A stretch of 64,000 bases of DNA from Cupriavidus pauculus (lineage in GTDB: Bacteria > Pseudomonadota > Gammaproteobacteria > Burkholderiales > Burkholderiaceae): positions 1-64,000 of the forward strand of contig NZ_CP044067.1 of NCBI RefSeq assembly GCF_008693385.1, written 5' to 3'. A program made the position numbers and the translations under genes. Positions 1 through 8,720 of the stretch are shown piece after piece. Below the pieces are notes generated by a model, which was not told where the DNA came from, did not search any database, and saw only the letters and a program-made list of their open reading frames with translations. The number at the start of each line of letters is the position of its first letter. Positions within the stretch are counted from its first letter, which is position 1.

Positions 1-1
1 C

Positions 2-268
2 GGCGGCAGCAAGGAGGAGATCCGGGCGGCCGAGAAGGAGGCCGGCCTGGACCTCGCGGGCGCCGCCATCAGCGGCATCGGCGTGCCGGGCATGGGCGCC
101 GTGGTCAGGGGCGGCGTCAATGTGGCCGAACACGCCATCGAGGCGGGCGCCACGCGCACGGTCAAGGAAGTCCTGCCCGAAGCCATCAAGGACACCGCGA
201 AGGATCAGGTCACCGACGCGGCGTACAACGAGGCCGACAAGGCGTATCACAAGGCCGTCAACGGCTGA
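2..268 (+). CDS. C-terminal part of an unknown Ala/Gly-rich protein (5' end outside window)
   Basis: An open frame runs in from the left edge and stops at 266-268. The visible 88 residues are rich in Ala, Gly, Lys and Glu. They contain a short hydrophobic Gly-rich stretch (AAISGIGVPGMGAVVRGG) followed by a charged, probably helical tail (KDTAKDQVTDAAYNEADKAY). I recognise no family. A factor-independent terminator lies 40 bases downstream, so this is the last gene of its transcript. The pattern resembles C-termini of large repeat or polymorphic-toxin-type proteins, but nothing here proves that. Confidence 0.6.
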   Translation, partial: GGSKEEIRAAEKEAGLDLAGAAISGIGVPGMGAVVRGGVNVAEHAIEAGATRTVKEVLPEAIKDTAKDQVTDAAYNEADKAYHKAVNG

Positions 269-307
269 CGATCACGCCTCCGCCCTTCCTGTTCGAGATG
301 AGGCGAG

Positions 308-330
308 CCGGGCCATGTGCCCGGTTTTTT
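308..330 (+). terminator. Rho-independent terminator
   Basis: A perfect 6-bp stem (CCGGGC / GCCCGG) with a 5-nt loop is followed directly by six T residues. It sits 40 bases after the stop codon of the partial gene and upstream of the TonB receptor promoter. Confidence 0.85.
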
Positions 331-393
331 GTCAATGTCGGCACCGCTACTTTGTATTCCTTTGGAAACATGGCATCGTCGTTTTGACTAAAC

Positions 394-412
394 GATAATG
401 ATTTGCATTTAT
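394..412 (+). promoter_or_regulatory. Probable Fur box ahead of the TonB receptor
   Basis: GATAATGATTTGCATTTAT matches about 13 of 19 positions of the classic GATAATGATAATCATTATC Fur consensus, with the first nine bases identical. It lies in an AT-rich stretch 40 bases before the receptor start. Iron-dependent repression of the receptor is the expected consequence (inference). Confidence 0.6.
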
Positions 413-452
413 AATTCGGCGCTTCCATCACATTGTTACGCCGAATGACGCA

Positions 453-2552
453 ATGCAGCCCCGCCACCGCCTGAGTCCCGCCGCCCTCGCATGCCTCTCC
501 CTTCTTGCCTCCGCCGCGTACGCCGCTGACGACGGCAAGGTCCTGCCCTCGGTCACGGTCAGTGCCGACGCGGCCGCCGATACCGATATCGGCTTCGCCT
601 CCCGCCGCGCCGCGGGCGTGACCAAGTCCAACGAGTCCGCGGCGGATACCCCGCAGTCGGTCACCGTCATCACGCGCGACCTGATGGACAGCCAGCAGTC
701 GCAGACGCTGAGCGACGTGCTCTGGAATTCGGCCGGCGTTTCCGCCAACACGTTCGGCCGCCGCGGCTGGGACGACTTCATCATCCGCGGCCAGCGCGCG
801 TCGGAATCGATCTTTGCCGATGCGCTGCTCGTGGACAGCAACAACCGCGTCGCCCAGGAGACGTTCGGCGCGGAGCGGGTGGAAGTGCTGAAGGGCCCGG
901 CCTCGATCCTCTTTGGACAGGTCCAGCCGGGCGGACTGGTGAACCTCGTCACCAAGCGCCCGCGCCCCGAACTGTTCGGCGAACTGGGCGTCACCGTGGG
1001 CAACTACGGCCTGCGGCAGGTGACCGCCGACGTGGGCACGCCGCTCAAGCCCGACAGCAAGGCCGCGTTCCGCCTGACCGCGCTCGCGATGAACAGCGAC
1101 GATGCCACGGACTACGTCTGGTACCGCAATCGTTATATCGCGCCATCGCTGACGCTTGATTTCGGCGAGCGCACCGATTTCACGATCCTGCTCAGCCATA
1201 ACGAGCGCCACTACGTGCGGCAGCAGGGGCTGCCGGTCAATGGCACGATCACGCCGAACATCAACGGCGTGGTGCCCAACTCGCGCTTTATCGGCGAACC
1301 GGGCGCGCAGCCCTACGATGGCGAGCAGAACCGCGTCGGTTACGCGCTGACCCACCGGTTCGACTCGGGCTGGACCGTCAATCAGAACCTGCGCTACCAG
1401 ACGTCCTCGCTCACCGGCACGTTCGTCACGGCCGGCACCATGGCCGTGAACGGCCAGACCCTGAATCGCAGCGGCACGCAGCAGGACTTCTCGGGCGACT
1501 CGTTCGGCGTGGACACCAATGTCCAGAAGACGTTCGCGTTTGCGGGTCACCAGCACAGCCTCACGTTCGGCATCGACTATCGGCACACGAAGGAAGACCG
1601 GCTGCAGAAGACCTGCCGCGTAGCGGCGTTGAATGTCTACTTCCCCGTCTACGGTGCCGCCATCAACTGCCCGACGAACTTCAACACCGACAGTACCGAC
1701 TCGCTGAATGCACTCGGCCTGTACTTCCGCGACCAGATCCGGATTGCCGAGCGCTGGACCGTGACCGGCGGCGTGCGTTATGAATCGGCGCGCTCGGCGA
1801 GCGCCAATCACCTGGCGAATACGCGCACCGATAACGACGACAAGGCCGTGACGGGCAGCGCGGCCGCGATGTACGACCTGACGCATTGGGCCCGCCCGTA
1901 CGTCAGCTATGCGACGTCGTTCCTGCCGAACGTCGGCACCGACGTGAACAACGCCACGTTCAAGCCGGAGAAGGGCAGGCAGGTGGAGGTGGGCGTGAAG
2001 TTCGACATGCCGGGCAAGACGGGCCTGCTGACGCTGGCGGCGTTCGACCTGACGCGCAAGAACGTGCTGACGTCGGACCCCGTCAATATCGGGTTCAGTT
2101 CGGCGGTGGGGGAACAGCGCTCGCGCGGGTTCGAGGCGGAGCTGACGCAGGATCTCGGCAACGGACTCAGCATCATCGGCGCCTACGCCTATATCGCCAG
2201 CGAAGTCACGGAGGACACGGTCGCGGCCAACGTCGGCAAGCCGCTCAATGCGGTACCGCGCCACAGCTTCTCGCTATGGACCCAGTACCGCTTCCGCGGC
2301 GCGCTGGCGGGCTGGTGGGCGGGCGTCGGCGCGCGCGGGGAAAGCGCCAAGCGGGGCTACAGCTTCAGCTATACGGTGCCCGGCTATGCGGTCGCCGACC
2401 TGGGCGTCGGCTACACCGCGAGCCACTGGCGCGCGGCCTTCAACGTCAAGAACGTGTTCGACAAGGCGTACTACGCGGGCGGCCTCAACAACAACGTGCT
2501 GCCGGTAGGCAACCCGCGCGTGGCCATGCTGAACGTGGTCGTCAACTACTGA
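453..2552 (+). CDS. TonB-dependent siderophore receptor
   Basis: This outer-membrane ferric-siderophore receptor has 699 residues. A signal peptide (about 1-24, ending SAAYA) is followed by a TonB-box-like VTVSA stretch. The plug domain (about 50-160) contains DTPQSVTVITRDLM and the VEVLKGPASILFGQ plug signature. A 22-strand barrel then ends in an aromatic residue (VVVNY). There is no N-terminal STN signalling domain, so transcriptional signalling through a FecR-type partner is not expected, and none is adjacent. The Fur-box-like site just upstream supports iron regulation. The cognate siderophore cannot be told from sequence. The gene stands alone and is closed by a terminator. Confidence 0.93.
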   Translation: MQPRHRLSPAALACLSLLASAAYAADDGKVLPSVTVSADAAADTDIGFASRRAAGVTKSNESAADTPQSVTVITRDLMDSQQSQTLSDVLWNSAGVSANTFGRRGWDDFIIRGQRASESIFADALLVDSNNRVAQETFGAERVEVLKGPASILFGQVQPGGLVNLVTKRPRPELFGELGVTVGNYGLRQVTADVGTPLKPDSKAAFRLTALAMNSDDATDYVWYRNRYIAPSLTLDFGERTDFTILLSHNERHYVRQQGLPVNGTITPNINGVVPNSRFIGEPGAQPYDGEQNRVGYALTHRFDSGWTVNQNLRYQTSSLTGTFVTAGTMAVNGQTLNRSGTQQDFSGDSFGVDTNVQKTFAFAGHQHSLTFGIDYRHTKEDRLQKTCRVAALNVYFPVYGAAINCPTNFNTDSTDSLNALGLYFRDQIRIAERWTVTGGVRYESARSASANHLANTRTDNDDKAVTGSAAAMYDLTHWARPYVSYATSFLPNVGTDVNNATFKPEKGRQVEVGVKFDMPGKTGLLTLAAFDLTRKNVLTSDPVNIGFSSAVGEQRSRGFEAELTQDLGNGLSIIGAYAYIASEVTEDTVAANVGKPLNAVPRHSFSLWTQYRFRGALAGWWAGVGARGESAKRGYSFSYTVPGYAVADLGVGYTASHWRAAFNVKNVFDKAYYAGGLNNNVLPVGNPRVAMLNVVVNY

Positions 2553-2613
2553 TCGCCCCTAACCAGCAAGCATACCCTGCGCATGTGCCGGCAATGTTTG
2601 CATGCAATCGCCT

Positions 2614-2652
2614 CATCCGCTTTTGGAAACAAAATGTAAGCGGATGTTTTTT
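2614..2652 (+). terminator. Rho-independent terminator of the TonB receptor gene
   Basis: A 9-bp perfect stem (CATCCGCTT / AAGCGGATG) with an AT-rich loop of 15 bases is followed by six T residues. It lies 60 bases after the receptor stop codon. Confidence 0.85.
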
Positions 2653-3033
2653 ATCACTTTCAGGTCGATTTCGCGCTTTGCCGTGCCTTCGTTAAATCTC
2701 GCACGATCGTGCGGATGCGGAATTTCCAATCTGGGGCGTGTGTCATGCAAGTTACGCACCGATCCCCGCACGTTAGCGGCACGTGCCCCGCAGCGGGCAC
2801 GCCATGGTGCAACCGTGAATCCGCGTTTACTTACAGTTTTGCAAAAGATGGTGATGAACCGCGCCCGCAAGTTACTTATCATCGGCCTCGCATTTAAGTC
2901 TGTGTTTAGCCGTCTTAAGCCGTTCAGCCGTTCACCAACAATAATGCCGCCATCGCCACTTCCGTTGACAGGGAGGGCGCGCTCGTAGCGGGAGCGCGGC
3001 GGCATCAGGTTCAACTAGAAGGGGAAATCCTCC
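2653..3033. other. Non-coding gap before the orphan response regulator
   Basis: No credible gene is seen here. The stretch is less GC-rich than the coding DNA and presumably holds the promoter of the regulator at 3034. A -35-like TTGACA occurs at 2965-2970 but no good -10 follows it. A perfect 7-bp hairpin (CGCGCTC / GAGCGCG, 2978-2998) lies in the probable leader, 35 bases before the start codon, without a T-run. Confidence 0.5.
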
Positions 3034-3807
3034 GTGAAACTCGCCTTGCTCACCCGGAATCAGGCCGTGCGGCAGACCATCGCGGCCTTCTCGACGATGG
3101 AAACCGACTGGAATCCATCGTATTTCCATGACAGGCTGGATCTGTTGCGCCATCTGGCGTCGCGGGAGGCCATCGACGTCGTCGTGATCGATGCGGACTT
3201 CGATCTCGAAGCGGTCAGCCGCATCGCTTCCTGGCGCGCGTGCCATGCGCGCAGCGACTACGCGATTCTCGTGATCGGACAGTTCCCGCAGCGCGACGCG
3301 ATGGCGCGCGCGTTTGCGATGGGCGGGGACGACATTGCGGTGGGACCCTTCCACGTGGAAGAGCTGCATGCGCGCACCGCGCACTGCGTGGCACGGCTGC
3401 GCGAACGGAGCCGGCAGGTCACGCATGTGGAAATCGGCGACTATCTGCTGGACCGGCCCTCGCAGACGGCGCTGCTGCGCGGACAGAACGTGGGACTCAC
3501 CGCGCGGGAGTTCGCGCTGGCGTGGCTGTTCTTCTCGCTGCCCGGGGCATTGCTGACGCGGCCGCGCATTGCGATGGACATCTGGGGCCAGCCGCCCGAG
3601 CAGGTTTCCCGCGCGCTGGAGCAGCATATCTACAAGGTGCGCCGCAAGCTCTGCCTCGATGGCGAAGCGGGCTTCAAGCTCAAGGCCGTGTACGGAGGGG
3701 GCTACCGGCTGGACGCCACGCTGAGCACGCGGGCATCGGATGCGATGGGCTCGCTGACGTCGCTGGACGTGCAGGGGGCCATGCGGGGCGCCATGCAGGG
3801 CGCGTAG
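3034..3807 (+). CDS. Orphan OmpR-type response regulator with atypical receiver
   Basis: The protein has 257 residues and starts at GTG, with AAGGGG nine bases upstream. Residues 1-120 have the layout of a CheY-like receiver and keep a candidate phospho-acceptor Asp53 (VVVIDADFD). The N-terminal acidic pair is missing (the strand reads LALLTRN), the Thr/Ser position lies in ILVIGQF, and the conserved Lys is Gly104 (VGPF instead of KPF). Residues 140-230 form a winged-helix DNA-binding domain (LTAREFALAWLF, HIYKVRRKL, YGGGYRL). The tail has two MRGAMQGA-like repeats. No histidine kinase is adjacent. It may work without conventional phosphorylation; its targets are unknown. Confidence 0.85.
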   Translation: MKLALLTRNQAVRQTIAAFSTMETDWNPSYFHDRLDLLRHLASREAIDVVVIDADFDLEAVSRIASWRACHARSDYAILVIGQFPQRDAMARAFAMGGDDIAVGPFHVEELHARTAHCVARLRERSRQVTHVEIGDYLLDRPSQTALLRGQNVGLTAREFALAWLFFSLPGALLTRPRIAMDIWGQPPEQVSRALEQHIYKVRRKLCLDGEAGFKLKAVYGGGYRLDATLSTRASDAMGSLTSLDVQGAMRGAMQGA

Positions 3808-3837
3808 CGAGCGCCCGATCGCAACAGGGGAGCAGGC

Positions 3838-4281
3838 CTACTGCGCGCCAGTGTCGTGCCCCCACCGCCGCAGCACGGCCTGGACCTTGGCGGCATACCC
3901 GTCGCGCAGCGCCGGCGTGGCCGAGTGATAGGCCCCCACGGCGGCCCAGGTATTGCCGTAGCGATCCACCTGCTTGCGCAGGTGCCACGCGGCCACATAC
4001 ACGTTCTTGCAAGGCTCCATGAGCGTCGAGGCATCGACGCCGTACTCGGACAGCTTGCGCAGGTGAATCGAGTTCACCTGCATTACTCCGTAATCGATCG
4101 AACCGTTCTGGTTCACATTGCGCGCGTCGGGACGATTGCGCGACTCCACCCAGGCGATGGCTCGCAGCACGTGCGGATTGACGTGATGGTACGCGGCTGC
4201 CTCGTCGAAGCAGTCCGCGCGCGCCGCAGGGCTTGCTGCCAGCGCGATCAAGGGCAGGAGTAACCGGGACGGGCGGAACAA
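3838..4281 (-). CDS. IagB-like lytic transglycosylase, SLT domain
   Basis: This is a small periplasmic peptidoglycan lytic transglycosylase of the IagB/IpgF type. The SLT domain shows the catalytic Glu in AIAWVESRNRP, then NGSIDYGVMQVN and a C-terminal AVGAYHSATP motif. The signal sequence LLLPLIALAASPAARA precedes the mature start DCFDEAA. I place the start at TTG (4279-4281) because GGAG lies seven bases upstream and the resulting 147 residues fit the family. The frame stays open to an ATG at 4458. Such enzymes assist assembly of secretion systems or pili, but no such genes are nearby. It converges on the response regulator. Confidence 0.8.
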   Translation of the reverse strand: MFRPSRLLLPLIALAASPAARADCFDEAAAYHHVNPHVLRAIAWVESRNRPDARNVNQNGSIDYGVMQVNSIHLRKLSEYGVDASTLMEPCKNVYVAAWHLRKQVDRYGNTWAAVGAYHSATPALRDGYAAKVQAVLRRWGHDTGAQ

Positions 4282-4493
4282 GTCGAATCTCCGGATCAGA
4301 AACAGGGCGAGGGTAATCACTCCGCCCACGCCGCCGCGATGGTCGATTCGCCGCCAGCGCATGCGCTTCGCATGTCCCGTCTTCGTGCATCGGTTCCCGC
4401 ACGACCCAATTTCGCGCACGCCGCGCACCAAAACCCATCGCTCCGCTGCCTCCGCCAAGGGGAAACCCCAGTTTTATCGTTGGCACGATGTGT

Positions 4494-4538
4494 GCAATAT
4501 GATTGCTAAACAATACGTAGTAATTGCAATGCAATACC
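4494..4538. promoter_or_regulatory. Repeated CAATAY sites in the amidase promoter
   Basis: Three copies of a CAATA-type half-site (CAATATG, CAATACG, CAATACC) lie in the AT-rich 60 bases before the amidase start. CAATACC is also the right arm of the palindrome in front of the IclR gene at 15618, so these may be IclR-family operator half-sites (inference). Confidence 0.4.
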
Positions 4539-4548
4539 TAAGGCAAGC

Positions 4549-6048
4549 ATGAACCTCGACGACTACCGTAACCTCGACGGCCTGGCGATGGCCGAACTGC
4601 TGGAGAAGGGCGAGACCACCTCGCATGCGCTGACGCGCTGCGCGATCGACCTCGCCGAAGCGTGGGACCCCACGCTGAATGCCATTACCTATCCGCGCTA
4701 TGAAGAATCGCTGGACATCGCGCGGGACTGGCAGCCGCGCGGTGCGTTCCGCGGCATTCCGTTCCTGCTCAAGGACTCGGGCTTCGCCCACCGCCGTTTT
4801 CCGTCGAGCATCGGCTCGCGCCTGTTCGACGACACGGTCTATCCGTTCGATGCGACCGTGGCCGGCCGCTTCGAGGCGGCCGGACTGATCCCCTTTGCGC
4901 GCTCGACCGTGTCGGAGCTGTGCATGGGCGCCTCCACCGAAGCCCGCCGCAACGGCGCGCCGACGCGCAATCCGTGGGACCTCGGCCGTTCCGTGGGCGG
5001 GTCGAGCGGCGGTGCGGCCGCGGCCGTGGCCGCGCGCATCGTGCCGGTGGCGCACGGCAGCGACGGTGGCGGCTCCATCCGCATACCCGCCGCGTGCTGC
5101 GGTGTCTACGGCCTGAAGCCGTCGCGTGGCCGGGTGCCGATGGGTCCCGCGCGCGGCGAAGGGTGGGGCGGCATGGCCTCCGATGGCGTACTCAGCGTGA
5201 CCGTGCGCGATACCGCCGCGGCAATGGATGCGATCGGCGGCTACGAGCCGGGCGCCCCCTATGCGTCGCCGCCGCAGCCGGAGCCGTATCTCGAGGTGGT
5301 CCGCCGCGCGCAGCGGCTCGACGATGCAACGGGCGCAACGGGCGCAACGGGAGGTGCGGGCGCTTTGGGCAAGGGCAGGCTGCGCATCGGCATCCTGCGC
5401 GAGGGCTGGAACGGCATCGGCATCGCGCCCGAATGCGATGCGGCCGTGACGCATGCCGCCAGGCTGCTGGCGTCGCTGGGCCACGACGTCGCCGAGGCGC
5501 GCCTGCCCGTGCTCGACTACTCGGGCTTCGTGATCGCGCACGGCAATATCCTCGCGACCAATGTGGCGCTGGCCGTGGATACGAAGCTCAAGGCCCTGGA
5601 CCGGGCGATGCGCGACGACGATATCGAACCGGTGCTGGCCAAGGCGTACGTCATCGGCAAGGGCCTCGACGCCGCGACCTACGTCGACGCGGTGCAGCGC
5701 CTGCACGCGATCGGCCGCGCCTTCGCGGCCGCCATGCGCGACTACGACCTCCTGCTCACGCCCACGCTGACGACGTTGCCCGCCGAACTCGGCTACCTCG
5801 CGCTCGACGTCGATCTGCCGTTCCGCGAGTTCCGCGAACGCGCCGCGGGCTACGCGACGTTCCTCGCCGTCATCAACGCGGCGGGGCTGCCGGCTGCGAG
5901 CCTGCCCCTGTCGTGGACCGACGCGGGCTTGCCCGTGGCCACGCAGCTGATCGGCCATTTCGGTCGCGAGGACATGGTGCTCGCCGTGTCCGCGCAGCTC
6001 GAGGCGCTGGCCCCGTGGTCGCAGCGCAAACCGACGCTCGCCGGCTAA
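4549..6048 (+). CDS. Amidase of the amidase-signature family
   Basis: This 499-residue amidase hydrolyses a C-N amide bond by a Ser-cisSer-Lys triad. All three residues are visible: Lys75 (PFLLKDSG), cis-Ser152 ([14 protein letters not shown]) and Ser176 ([11 protein letters not shown]), with the spacing used by GatA. It is not the GatA subunit of tRNA amidotransferase, since gatB and gatC are absent. It is the first gene of a same-strand run containing a dipeptide-type ABC importer, so it probably acts on an imported amide. An in-frame 9-bp triplicate (residues about 260-268) inserts an Ala-Thr-Gly stretch into a surface region. The start has AAGG seven bases upstream. Confidence 0.88.
   Translation: MNLDDYRNLDGLAMAELLEKGETTSHALTRCAIDLAEAWDPTLNAITYPRYEESLDIARDWQPRGAFRGIPFLLKDSGFAHRRFPSSIGSRLFDDTVYPFDATVAGRFEAAGLIPFARSTVSELCMGASTEARRNGAPTRNPWDLGRSVGGSSGGAAAAVAARIVPVAHGSDGGGSIRIPAACCGVYGLKPSRGRVPMGPARGEGWGGMASDGVLSVTVRDTAAAMDAIGGYEPGAPYASPPQPEPYLEVVRRAQRLDDATGATGATGGAGALGKGRLRIGILREGWNGIGIAPECDAAVTHAARLLASLGHDVAEARLPVLDYSGFVIAHGNILATNVALAVDTKLKALDRAMRDDDIEPVLAKAYVIGKGLDAATYVDAVQRLHAIGRAFAAAMRDYDLLLTPTLTTLPAELGYLALDVDLPFREFRERAAGYATFLAVINAAGLPAASLPLSWTDAGLPVATQLIGHFGREDMVLAVSAQLEALAPWSQRKPTLAG
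5326..5352 (+). repeat. In-frame 9-bp tandem repeat, three copies
   Basis: GCAACGGGC occurs at 5326, 5335 and, with one change, 5344. It encodes three Ala-Thr-Gly triplets inside the amidase. Because the unit is a multiple of three, copy-number change would keep the frame. Confidence 0.85.
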
Positions 6049-6107
6049 GGTCCGGCTCTTGCATCGACGCCCCCAATCACACGTTTTTGCTACCAAAGGA
6101 CACCGGC

Positions 6108-7724
6108 ATGAAACCGTTCACCTCCACTGTCTCCCGCTGGCTGGCGCCGCTCGTGCTGCCCATCGCAACGGCAATGGTCACGGCAATCGCCACCGCACCG
6201 GCCGCCACGACCGCGCACGCGCAGGCGCCGACGACGGCCCGCATCGTGCTGCACGCGCCGTTGCGCGTGCTCGACCCCGTGCTGACCAACGCGTATATCA
6301 CGCGCAATCACGGCTATCTCGTCTATGACACGCTGTTCGCGATGGACGCCGCGGGCAAGCCGCAGCCGCAGATGGTGGAGGCGTGGAAGGTCTCGCCCGA
6401 TCAGCTGACGTATACCTTCACGCTGCGCAAGGGGCTGAAGTTCCATGACGGATCGGCGGTGACCGCGGACGACGTGGTGGCCTCGCTCAAGCGCTGGGGC
6501 GATCGCGATCCGATGGGCCAGCGGCTGATGGCGGCGATGGACAAGATGGAGGCCAGCGGCGCCGATACGGTCCAGATGCGACTCAAGCATCCGTTCGGCC
6601 TGATGCTGGACGCGCTGGCCAAGCCCGGTTCGCCGGTGCCGTTCATCATGCCCAGGCGGATTGCCGCCGCGCCCGCATCGCAAGCCATTACCGAAGTCGT
6701 GGGCTCGGGCCCGTACAAGTTCGTGCCCGGCGACTTCCAGCCCGGCGTCAAGGCCACGTACGTGAAGTTCGCCGACTATGTGCCGCGCAAGGACGCGCCG
6801 TCCGCGTTTGCCGGTGCGAAGGTGGCGCTCGTCGACCGCATCGAACTCGTCAATATTTCCGACGCGCAGACCGCGATCAACGCGCTGCGCAGCGGCGAGG
6901 TGGACTTCGTCGAGGACGTGCCGCCGGACCTGATGCCGCAGCTGGAGGGCGTCAAGGCCGTCGCGCTCAAGCCGTATGGCAAGAACAGCAACGCCTTTAC
7001 GATGCGTATGAACTGGCACCAGCCCCCGTTCAACAACGTCAAGGTCCGCCGCGTGGCGCTGGCCGCGCTGAGCGAGGTCGATTACCTCGACGCGCAGATC
7101 GGCGACGCCAATGTCTATCAGATCTGCGGCGCGGTACTGACCTGCGTGTCGCCGTATGCCTCGGAAGAGGGGGCCACGCAGACGAAGAAGCCGGACCTCG
7201 CGCGCGCGAAGGCACTGCTCAAGGAAAGCGGCTACGACGGGACCAAGGTCGTGATCCTGCATCCGACGGATCTGCCGATCCTGTCCAGCTTTGCCTCCGT
7301 CACCGCGCAATCGCTGAAGCAGGCCGGCTTCAATGTGGAAATCCAGTCGATGGACTGGGCCACGCTGCTGGCCCGCCGCACGAAGAAGGAACCGGTGGCG
7401 CAGGGCGGCTGGAGCATCTTCCATTCGAGCTTCAGCAGCCTGGACCTGCTGAGCCCCGTGATCAACCCGAACCTCGATGGCCGCGGCGAAGCGGGCTATG
7501 TGGGCTGGTCGCGGAACGAGGAGATGGAGAAGCTGCGCGACCAGTTCGCCGGAGAGAGCGATATGGCCAAACGCAAGCAGATCGCCGCGTCCATCCAGAA
7601 GCTCAGCTACGACCAGGTGTTCTTCGTGCCGCTGGGCGGGTATTCGAAGTACAAGGGTTACAGCAAGCGCCTGGCCAACATGGTCGATGCGCCGCTGCCG
7701 CTTTTCTGGGCCGCGAAGCCCTGA
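6108..7724 (+). CDS. Dipeptide-type ABC transporter substrate-binding protein
   Basis: This 538-residue periplasmic solute-binding protein belongs to family 5 (DppA/OppA/NikA). A signal peptide (about 1-40, ending TTAHA) precedes the mature protein. Family hallmarks include LTYTFTLRKGLKFHDGSAVTADDVVASLKRW and the GSGPYKF motif. ATG 6108 is chosen because AAAGGA lies seven bases upstream and it gives a normal export signal; the frame is open further upstream inside the amidase but that part is a shadow. It delivers substrate to the permeases encoded next. The ligand is unknown; the amidase, esterase and hydroxyacid dehydrogenase in the operon suggest an amide- or ester-containing small molecule rather than a dietary peptide. 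Confidence 0.92.
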   Translation: MKPFTSTVSRWLAPLVLPIATAMVTAIATAPAATTAHAQAPTTARIVLHAPLRVLDPVLTNAYITRNHGYLVYDTLFAMDAAGKPQPQMVEAWKVSPDQLTYTFTLRKGLKFHDGSAVTADDVVASLKRWGDRDPMGQRLMAAMDKMEASGADTVQMRLKHPFGLMLDALAKPGSPVPFIMPRRIAAAPASQAITEVVGSGPYKFVPGDFQPGVKATYVKFADYVPRKDAPSAFAGAKVALVDRIELVNISDAQTAINALRSGEVDFVEDVPPDLMPQLEGVKAVALKPYGKNSNAFTMRMNWHQPPFNNVKVRRVALAALSEVDYLDAQIGDANVYQICGAVLTCVSPYASEEGATQTKKPDLARAKALLKESGYDGTKVVILHPTDLPILSSFASVTAQSLKQAGFNVEIQSMDWATLLARRTKKEPVAQGGWSIFHSSFSSLDLLSPVINPNLDGRGEAGYVGWSRNEEMEKLRDQFAGESDMAKRKQIAASIQKLSYDQVFFVPLGGYSKYKGYSKRLANMVDAPLPLFWAAKP

Positions 7725-7757
7725 CGCCATGGACGCTTGCAGCCAAGGAGGCAGACC

Positions 7758-8699
7758 ATGCTAGACATCGTCATCAAGCGGCTGATCTCGACCATCCCGG
7801 TCATGCTGATCGTGGCCACGCTCGTGTTCCTGCTGTTGCGGCTCGCGCCCGGCGACCCCGCGCGCGTGATTGCCGGCGATATGGCGAGCGAGGACACGAT
7901 CGCGCAGATCCGCACCGAAATGGGCCTCGACCAGTCGGTTGGCACGCAGTACGTGCGCTGGCTCGGCGCGCTGGCGCAGGGGGACCTCGGGCACTCGGTG
8001 CTGTCCAAGCAGCCCGTGGCCACGCTGATCGCCGCGCGGCTCGGCCCCACGTTCTCGCTCGCGGGTGGCGCCATCCTGCTTACGGTGGTGCTGGCCATTC
8101 CGTTCGGCGTGCTCGCCGCATGGCGGCATCGGCGACTGGCGGACCGCGGCATCATGGCCGGCGCGGTGCTCGCGTTTTCCGTGCCCGCGTTCGTGGTCGG
8201 CTATCTGCTGATCCTCGTGTTCTCGGTCAAGCTGAACTGGCTACCCGTGCAGGGCTACACGCCCGTGGCCGAAGGGTTTGGCGACTACCTGGCGCATCTG
8301 GTGCTGCCCGTCATCACGCTGGCCACGATCTTCGTGGCGCTGATCACGCGCATTACGCGGGCCAGCCTGCTGGACGTGCTCGGCGAGGATTTCGTGCGCA
8401 CCGCGCGCGCCAAGGGCGTGACCGAACGCTACGTGCTGTTCCGCCACGCGCTGCGCAACGCCGCCATCCCGATCGTGACGGTCGTGGGCGTGGCGCTGAC
8501 CACGCTGATCAGCGGCGTGGTGGTCACGGAAACGGTGTTCAACATCTCGGGCGTCGGGCGGCTCATCGTCGATGCGGTGCTCGCGCGCGACTATCCGGTG
8601 GTGCAGGGCACGATCCTGTTCTTCTCGTTCCTGTACGTGTTCATCAACCTGCTGATCGACATCGCCTACGTGGTGCTCGATCCGCGCATCCGCTACTGA
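7758..8699 (+). CDS. ABC transporter permease, DppB/OppB type
   Basis: This 313-residue inner-membrane permease has six predicted membrane spans. It shows the typical N-terminus (IKRLISTIPVMLIVATLVFLLL) with RLAPGDPA just after it, and the EAA-like cytoplasmic loop EDFVRTARAKGV. ATG 7758 is preceded by a strong AAGGAGG. It forms the importer with the DppC-type partner 21 bases downstream. Confidence 0.92.
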   Translation: MLDIVIKRLISTIPVMLIVATLVFLLLRLAPGDPARVIAGDMASEDTIAQIRTEMGLDQSVGTQYVRWLGALAQGDLGHSVLSKQPVATLIAARLGPTFSLAGGAILLTVVLAIPFGVLAAWRHRRLADRGIMAGAVLAFSVPAFVVGYLLILVFSVKLNWLPVQGYTPVAEGFGDYLAHLVLPVITLATIFVALITRITRASLLDVLGEDFVRTARAKGVTERYVLFRHALRNAAIPIVTVVGVALTTLISGVVVTETVFNISGVGRLIVDAVLARDYPVVQGTILFFSFLYVFINLLIDIAYVVLDPRIRY

Positions 8700-8720
8700 C
8701 GTGGTGGACGGAGCCGAATC

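Noticed and set aside
258..2264. A 668-residue open frame antisense to the TonB receptor
   Set aside because: The receptor reading on the plus strand has full family motifs. The antisense frame is Arg/Val/Gly-rich with no recognisable domain, a usual shadow of high-GC coding DNA. Similar long antisense frames (for example opposite the amidase, ABC and efflux genes) were dropped for the same reason.
2602..2988. Small genes in the gap before the response regulator
   Set aside because: Frames of 62-133 residues on both strands have no ribosome sites, no family similarity, and cross the terminator at 2614-2652.
4920..6107. Upstream extension of the substrate-binding protein frame through the amidase gene
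   Set aside because: The amidase is intact in another frame, and ATG 6108 has a ribosome site and a signal peptide, so the 396 extra residues are a shadow.
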